From contig JAIWOG010000160.1 in the NCBI GenBank assembly GCA_020217035.1, positions 1-10,000 of the forward strand: a DNA stretch of 10,000 nt, read 5' to 3'. Below are positions 6,121 to 10,000 of this stretch, piece after piece. The notes under the pieces are model-generated. The model saw nothing but the letters and a program-made list of their open reading frames with translations. It made no database searches and was not told where the DNA came from. Numbering within the stretch: position 1 is the first letter of the stretch; each line of letters starts with the position of its first letter. The DNA comes from Magnetospirillum sp. (GTDB lineage: Bacteria; Pseudomonadota; Alphaproteobacteria; Rhodospirillales; Magnetospirillaceae). The position numbers were made by a program, and so were the translations under genes.

Positions 6121-6702
6121 ATGGTTGGTGTCGTCGAACTCTCTTCCCGTCCGTTGCAAGACAGTCCGCCCGCTTGGCTGGCCCTGGCGCTGGATTTGCC
6201 GTCGCTGGACGTGCGCAGCGCCTTGGCCCAGGGGGAAGACCCGCTGGGTCTGCTGATGGAAGCTTCCGATGCTGTCGAGTTCGGCGGCTTCCTGGTGGTG
6301 GACGCCCCTTTCAACCCGTCGCCCTTGCGTCGCATCCTGGCGGCCCGTGGCTTTTCGTCCTATGGGCGCTGCCTGGAGCCCGGGCATTGGCGGGTCTATT
6401 TCCATCTGAACGGTGCCGCCGACTGGGAACACGATTCCGAGGTGGCGCTGCTGGAAGAAGGCGCCATGGTGTGGCGCGAGGCCGACGGTCTGCACGTGGA
6501 CGTGCGCAAGCTGCGGCCGCCTTATCCCATGCTGGCCATTCTGCGGTTGATCGATTCGTCGCCCGACCTGACTGGCCTGGTGGTCCACCACGAGCGCATG
6601 CCGCAATACCTGCTGCCGGAACTGGCCGAGCGCGGTTGGTCCGTGGCCCGGGTGGTGGAAGAGTTCCAGGATGTGCGCCTGTGGCTTGAACGGGGCGCTT
6701 GA
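6121..6702 (+). CDS. tandem DUF2249 domain protein
   Basis: A 193-aa cytoplasmic protein that appears to hold two DUF2249 domains. The first runs from about residue 28 to 97 (LDVRSAL at 29-35, FLVVDAPFNPSPLRRIL at 57-73, HWRVYF at 89-94). The second, more diverged, is about 122-191 (HVDVRKLRPPYPM at 125-137, LVVHHERMPQYLLPEL at 153-168, VRLWLER at 185-191). DUF2249 proteins are small TusA-like alpha/beta domains often encoded beside hemerythrin and NnrS-like genes in denitrifiers; their biochemical role is not known to me. The start is supported by GGAG 6 nt before ATG. The stop overlaps the start of the membrane protein by one base (TGATG), implying translational coupling. Single-domain versions are the usual form, so the duplication stands out. 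Confidence 0.7.
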   Translation: MVGVVELSSRPLQDSPPAWLALALDLPSLDVRSALAQGEDPLGLLMEASDAVEFGGFLVVDAPFNPSPLRRILAARGFSSYGRCLEPGHWRVYFHLNGAADWEHDSEVALLEEGAMVWREADGLHVDVRKLRPPYPMLAILRLIDSSPDLTGLVVHHERMPQYLLPELAERGWSVARVVEEFQDVRLWLERGA

Positions 6703-7982
6703 TGTTCGCCGGCGCGTTCATGATGGGGGCCAAGGATCGCTTGCTGCCGCCCAGCATTCCTTTCCGCTTCTTCGCTTCGGCCATTCTGTTCCACGTCGCC
6801 GGCTGGCTGGTCCTGGCCTGGGGGAGCGAGTCCGTCCCCGGGTTCCTGGGTGGGACCGGGGCGGTGCTGGCCGCCCTGCATCTGGTGACCCTGGGGGTGC
6901 TGGCCATGACCGCCATGGGGGCCGCCTATCAGATGCTGCCGGTGGCGACGCGCCGCCAATTGGGGCCGGCCTGGGCCTGTTCCTTTAGTTGGTGGCTGTT
7001 CACACCCGGTGTCGTCCTGCTGTCCTTGGGGCTGGGCACCGGCTGGCCGGTGGCCCTGGATGGGGGGGCGGCGCTGTGCGTCGCCGGCTTGTCGCTGTTC
7101 GGTCTGTTGGTGGGGCGCAACCTGGCGCAGGTGGGCGACCTGCCGGCGGTGACCTGGCCGGCCTGGGTGGCCGTGGGCTCGTTGGCCGGATTGCTGGTCC
7201 TGGCGGTGCTTCTGGTCATCGACATGGATGTTGGAATACTGGAAAACCGGCCGGCGGTGGCCGCCGCCCACGCGGTGCTGGCCGGCTATGGCTTCATGGG
7301 CATGCTGGTGGTGGGGTTCTCGGCGGTGCTGGTCCCCATGTTCGTGCTGTCCAAGCCGGTCGAGGACCGCGATGGCAAGCGGGTGGCCGTGGTCGCCGGC
7401 CTGGCTCTGCTGGCCGGGCTTGCCGGCATGGCGACGGCGTGGTCCTGGTTGCTGGTGGTGGCCTGCCTGCTGGGCCTGGTCGCCGTGGGACTTTATTTCG
7501 CCATGCAACGCCGCGTTCTGGCGTCGCGCATGCGCAAGAAGCTGGAGCCGTTCTTCCGCCTGCTGAAGGCGGGATGGTTGTTGCTGGTGGTGTCGTTGCT
7601 GGTGGCGCTGGCGCTGGCCTTCGAGGCGCCGGTCGCGCGGCTGGCGCCGTTATGGGCCTGGCTTTTGGTGTTCGGCTGGCTGCTGTCGTTCGCCACCGGC
7701 ATCCTGCAACGCATCGTCCCGTTCCTGGCTTCCATGCATTCCGGCGCCAAGGGCGGCAAGCCGGTGCTGTTGTCACACCTGACCCACCAGCGCCTGCTGG
7801 ACCTGCACGCGGCGCTGCACGGCGGCGCCTTGTTGTTGATGGCGGCCGCCATGGTATTCGACCTGACTTCCCTGGCCCGCTTGGCGGCGCTGTCCGGTTT
7901 GGCCGGGGCCCTGGCCTTCGCCGCTTTCGCCGGCGTCCTGATGACCCGCTATCGCGCCCACGAACGTCGTTCTCAGTCTTGA
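6702..7982 (+). CDS. polytopic membrane protein, NnrS / haem-copper-oxidase-like
   Basis: A 426-aa, very hydrophobic inner-membrane protein with roughly twelve predicted transmembrane segments and an N-terminal PPSIPFRFF block like that of NnrS-type proteins. Histidines at helix positions resemble haem-copper oxidase subunit I and NnrS: H31 (ILFHVAGW), H60 in AALHLVTLGVLAM followed by AAYQMLPV, and H190 in AAAHAVLAGYGFMGM. These could bind haem or copper, but that is inference. Near the C-terminus comes TGILQRIVPFLASMH, then a histidine-rich stretch (SHLTHQRLLDLHAALH). NnrS-type proteins are linked to nitric-oxide stress and denitrification. Start at 6702 rather than the TTG one codon earlier; it overlaps the upstream stop. 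A hemerythrin-like gene starts 11 nt downstream. I cannot assign it firmly to NnrS as opposed to a related uncharacterised family. Confidence 0.6.
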   Translation: MFAGAFMMGAKDRLLPPSIPFRFFASAILFHVAGWLVLAWGSESVPGFLGGTGAVLAALHLVTLGVLAMTAMGAAYQMLPVATRRQLGPAWACSFSWWLFTPGVVLLSLGLGTGWPVALDGGAALCVAGLSLFGLLVGRNLAQVGDLPAVTWPAWVAVGSLAGLLVLAVLLVIDMDVGILENRPAVAAAHAVLAGYGFMGMLVVGFSAVLVPMFVLSKPVEDRDGKRVAVVAGLALLAGLAGMATAWSWLLVVACLLGLVAVGLYFAMQRRVLASRMRKKLEPFFRLLKAGWLLLVVSLLVALALAFEAPVARLAPLWAWLLVFGWLLSFATGILQRIVPFLASMHSGAKGGKPVLLSHLTHQRLLDLHAALHGGALLLMAAAMVFDLTSLARLAALSGLAGALAFAAFAGVLMTRYRAHERRSQS

Positions 7983-7993
7983 AGGATTCGCAA

Positions 7994-8491
7994 ATGTTGT
8001 TTCAGTCGCAGATCGGTTCCCTGCTGCACCAGGACCATATGACCACCATCGAGACCCTGCAAGGGCTGGAAGAATTGCTGGGTGCGCATCGCAAGCCGCC
8101 GGTGGTGGACCCTGGCCTGGCCGAAAAGCTCGGCGCCTTGGCCGCCACCTTGCGCGCCGAGGTGGAAAGCCATTTCGCCTTCGAGGAAGGCCACCTTTTC
8201 CCGCTGTTCATGTCCAAGGGCGAAACCGGCATCGTCATGATGCTGACCCACGAACACCGGTCCATCCTGCCCATGGCGGTGCGGGTGGCCGACCTGGCCC
8301 ATGCGGCGGTGGCGCAAGGCTTCGACGAGCAAAGCTGGCGCGACTTCCGCGACACCGGGGCGGAACTGGTGGAACGTGAGATTTTCCATATCCAGAAAGA
8401 AGAAATGGGGCTGCTGGCCGCCATTTCCGCCCTTCTGAACGAATCCGAGGACGCCGCCTTGGCGGCGACCTACACCGAAACCGTCAAGTAA
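7994..8491 (+). CDS. hemerythrin HHE-domain protein
   Basis: A 165-aa soluble four-helix-bundle protein predicted to bind a non-haem di-iron centre. Candidate ligands sit on four helices: H12/H15 in LHQDH, H60/E64/H67 in SHFAFEEGHLFP, H86/H88 in LTHEHR, and H132/E136 in REIFHIQKEEMGLL. Relatives include YtfE/RIC-type and other bacterial hemerythrin-like proteins that bind O2 or NO or help repair iron centres damaged by nitrosative stress. The start is supported by GAAGGA 7 nt before the ATG, 11 nt after the membrane protein stop, so it is the last gene of the apparent operon. The neighbouring DUF2249 and NnrS-like genes support an NO or low-oxygen role. I see no intrinsic terminator after it; the convergent acidic-protein gene ends 18 nt away. 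Confidence 0.85.
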   Translation: MLFQSQIGSLLHQDHMTTIETLQGLEELLGAHRKPPVVDPGLAEKLGALAATLRAEVESHFAFEEGHLFPLFMSKGETGIVMMLTHEHRSILPMAVRVADLAHAAVAQGFDEQSWRDFRDTGAELVEREIFHIQKEEMGLLAAISALLNESEDAALAATYTETVK

Positions 8492-8509
8492 CAGGGGAGA
8501 TGAGGGGGG

Positions 8510-8863
8510 TTATTCCTCGTCGTCCAGATCGTCCAAGGCGGCGGCCGGCAGGATGGTGACGCCGGTGCCGTCTTCGTCTTCCAGCAGCACCAAGTCGCCT
8601 TCGATACGGTCGTCACCTTCGGCGACGACGTTGAAATAGTACCAAATATAGGCGATGGCGATGGTCTGGTCGATCTGGTCGTCCTCGTCCATCTCGTCTT
8701 CGTCCATGGCCGAGACGTCACGCAGGATTTCCAGGGAATCGTCGAACATCTCTTGAAGGTCAGGCTTGTCTTCCAGAACGTTCTTGATGATGTATTCGTA
8801 TTCGCTTTGCTCCAGCTCGTACTTCCACTGGGCTGCGCCGGACTTGTAATAGACGGTGATCAT
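8510..8863 (-). CDS. highly acidic hypothetical protein
   Basis: A 117-aa protein I do not recognise. It has 36 Asp/Glu and only six Lys/Arg, so it should be strongly anionic. The N-terminus (MITVYYKSGAAQWKYELEQ) looks like a beta strand followed by a helix; an acidic cluster lies at 54-65 (DEDEMDEDDQID), an aromatic stretch at 69-80 (AIAYIWYYFNVV) that could be the folded core, and acidic runs at 95-98 and the C-terminus. There is no signal peptide or transmembrane segment. I chose the start at 8863 because AAGGAA lies 8 nt upstream; the frame could extend to 8971, but the added residues look non-coding and cross a terminator-like hairpin. It converges on the hemerythrin gene and diverges from purU. 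Functions such as DNA mimicry or cation binding would be guesses. Confidence 0.7.
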   Translation of the reverse strand: MITVYYKSGAAQWKYELEQSEYEYIIKNVLEDKPDLQEMFDDSLEILRDVSAMDEDEMDEDDQIDQTIAIAYIWYYFNVVAEGDDRIEGDLVLLEDEDGTGVTILPAAALDDLDDEE

Positions 8864-8915
8864 GGCGGAAGTTCCTTGCGGCTGGTGCTTTTGGCGGACC
8901 ATGGGGGATTCGGAT

Positions 8916-8945
8916 AAAAAAGGCAAGACGGCGTTTCGCGTCTTG
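8916..8945 (-). terminator. intrinsic-terminator-like hairpin in the leader of the acidic-protein gene
   Basis: Read on the minus strand, CAAGACG (8945-8939) pairs with CGTCTTG (8930-8924) in a 7-bp stem with an 8-nt loop, followed by CC and six T (8921-8916). This has the form of a rho-independent terminator. It lies 53 nt upstream of the acidic protein's ATG and points towards it, so it would stop transcripts entering from the purU side, or act as an attenuator if the gene's promoter lies beyond it. Confidence 0.5.
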
Positions 8946-9009
8946 GCGGCAGGGAAGGGTTGCGCTATCACGGGGCCTCGCGCCGCGCTTGGGAAAAGGT
9001 TTTTGGGGA

Positions 9010-9870
9010 ATGTCCGAACGTCAGAGCTATGTGTTGACCATCACCTGCCCCGACACCGTGGGCATCGTCGCCGCCGTTTCCGGATTCCTGACCCAGAACG
9101 ACTGCTTCATCACCGAGGCGGCGCAATATGGCGACGAATTGTCGCGGCGGTTCTTCATGCGCATCGTCTTCGCCGGCGGCGCCCTGACCCCGCCGGCCGC
9201 CGAGTTCAGGAAGCTGTTCGCCGCCATCGCCGACAAGTTCCAGATGATCTGGAACCTGCACGACCTGACCAAGAAGCCGCGCGTGGTGATCATGGTCTCC
9301 AAGTTCGGCCATTGTCTGGTCGATCTGTTGCATCGCTATCACACCGGCCAACTGAACATCGAGATTCCGGCGGTGATCTCGAACCATCCGGACATGCGCT
9401 CCATCGTCGAATGGCATGGCATTCCCTATCATTACCTGGCGGTGGACAAGCACGACAAGGCGGCCCAGGAAGCCCGGGTGATGGAGGTGGTCGAACGTGC
9501 CGGGGCCGATCTGGTGGTGCTGGCCCGCTACATGCAAATCCTGTCCAGCGATTTGTGCCGCAGCCTGGAAGGCCGCGCCATCAACATCCACCATTCCTTC
9601 CTGCCCAGCTTCAAGGGCGCCAAGCCCTATCACCAAGCCCATTCCCGCGGCGTCAAGATCATCGGCGCCACCGCCCACTACGTCACCCCCGATTTGGACG
9701 AAGGCCCGATCATCGAGCAATCCACCGAACGCGTCGATCACACCCACACGCCGGACGACCTGGTGGCCATCGGCCGCGACATCGAGAACCTGGTCCTGGC
9801 CCGCGCCGTGCGTTGGCATGTGGAACATCGGGTGCTGTTGAACGGTTCGAAAACCGTGGTGTTCAAATAG
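9010..9870 (+). CDS. purU: formyltetrahydrofolate deformylase PurU
   Basis: Hydrolyses 10-formyltetrahydrofolate to formate and tetrahydrofolate in the cytoplasm, balancing one-carbon pools and supplying formate for PurT-dependent purine synthesis where present. At 286 aa the length is typical. An N-terminal ACT domain (about 6-88; TCPDTVGIVAAVSGFL at 12-27) precedes the formyltransferase-fold domain (about 90-280). The catalytic triad of this fold is visible as N192 and H194 in INIHHSFLPSFKGA and D230 in TPDLDEGPIIEQ. Further family blocks are KFGHCLVDLL (98-107), SNHPDM (124-129) and LARYMQIL (171-178). I chose the ATG at 9010 with upstream GGGG, since family members begin just before the ACT domain; an in-frame TTG at 8989 would add seven residues. 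It is divergent from the acidic-protein gene, and I see no clear operon partner. Confidence 0.95.
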   Translation: MSERQSYVLTITCPDTVGIVAAVSGFLTQNDCFITEAAQYGDELSRRFFMRIVFAGGALTPPAAEFRKLFAAIADKFQMIWNLHDLTKKPRVVIMVSKFGHCLVDLLHRYHTGQLNIEIPAVISNHPDMRSIVEWHGIPYHYLAVDKHDKAAQEARVMEVVERAGADLVVLARYMQILSSDLCRSLEGRAINIHHSFLPSFKGAKPYHQAHSRGVKIIGATAHYVTPDLDEGPIIEQSTERVDHTHTPDDLVAIGRDIENLVLARAVRWHVEHRVLLNGSKTVVFK

Positions 9871-9892
9871 GCCGATCTGTTATTTTCAGTTC

Positions 9893-10000
9893 ATGATGAA
9901 AAGCCTGCGAAACGCCCTGTTGATCTCCGTGCCGTTGGCCCTGCTGACGGTGCCGGCCCACGCCTCGGAAGGAAACGCTGGCGACGGTCAGCCCGACCTG
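9893..10000 (+). CDS. exported protein of unknown function (3'-truncated by window)
   Basis: Thirty-six codons are visible, running off the window end. The start MMKSLRNALL has positive charges followed by a hydrophobic core (LISVPLALLTV) and an A-H-A-S cleavage site, a classical Sec signal peptide with predicted cleavage after residue 24. The product should reach the periplasm or outer membrane. There is no lipobox cysteine at the cleavage site. The mature part begins SEGNAGDG, too short to identify. Two adjacent ATG codons (9893 and 9896) are possible starts, and neither has a good ribosome binding site. It begins 22 nt after purU and may be co-transcribed with it. Confidence 0.6.
   Translation, partial: MMKSLRNALLISVPLALLTVPAHASEGNAGDGQPDL

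Noticed and set aside
8452..8467. CGCCGCC-TT-GGCGGCG inverted repeat near the end of the hemerythrin gene, as terminator
   Set aside because: It lies inside the coding sequence, encodes an ordinary Ala/Leu stretch, and has no T-run after it.
8968..9828. 286-aa open frame on the - strand opposite purU
   Set aside because: It is the complement of a gene with a full set of PurU motifs; its His/Gln/Gly-rich translation is typical of a shadow frame.

Overview
The window is about 65% G+C and its genes are tightly packed. Protein content and codon use suggest an alphaproteobacterium of the Rhodospirillales, probably Magnetospirillum-like. That placement is inference, because no rRNA or other taxonomic marker is present. 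I see no tRNA, rRNA, CRISPR array or insertion sequence.

Layout. (1) Positions 1-3142, + strand: the 3' part of a large FAD/iron-sulfur D-2-hydroxyacid (probably D-lactate) dehydrogenase, followed after 2 nt by an AEC-family permease. This looks like a carboxylate uptake and oxidation pair. (2) Positions 3143-3509: a 367-nt gap without a credible ORF. It holds a possible promoter, a long GC-rich hairpin and an AT-rich segment, and may encode a small RNA. (3) Positions 3510-3707: a 65-aa Rop-like (DUF683/CCE_0567-type) protein whose stop codon overlaps that of the convergent murI. (4) Positions 3704-4540, - strand: murI, glutamate racemase for peptidoglycan. The first of its two catalytic cysteines is replaced by aspartate.

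(5) Positions 4646-8491, + strand: five genes that look like a nitric-oxide/low-oxygen response locus. They are two tandem paralogous Crp/Fnr-type regulators, a protein with two DUF2249 domains, a polytopic NnrS/haem-copper-oxidase-like membrane protein, and a hemerythrin HHE-domain protein. Both regulators have the FNR-type ExxSR recognition helix but lack the FNR iron-sulfur cysteines. An 8/10 match to an FNR/DNR box lies at the end of the second regulator gene, just before the three effector genes. (6) Positions 8510-8863, - strand: a 117-aa protein that is about 31% Asp+Glu, preceded on its own strand by a terminator-like hairpin plus T-run. (7) Positions 9010-9870, + strand: purU, formyltetrahydrofolate deformylase. 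(8) From 9893 to the window end: the start of an exported protein, of which little more than the signal peptide is visible.

The main points of interest are the nitrosative-stress-like locus with its duplicated regulators and duplicated DUF2249 domain, the Cys-to-Asp replacement in MurI, the structured 3143-3509 gap and the terminator-like leader of the acidic protein. Most other genes are ordinary housekeeping or metabolic genes.
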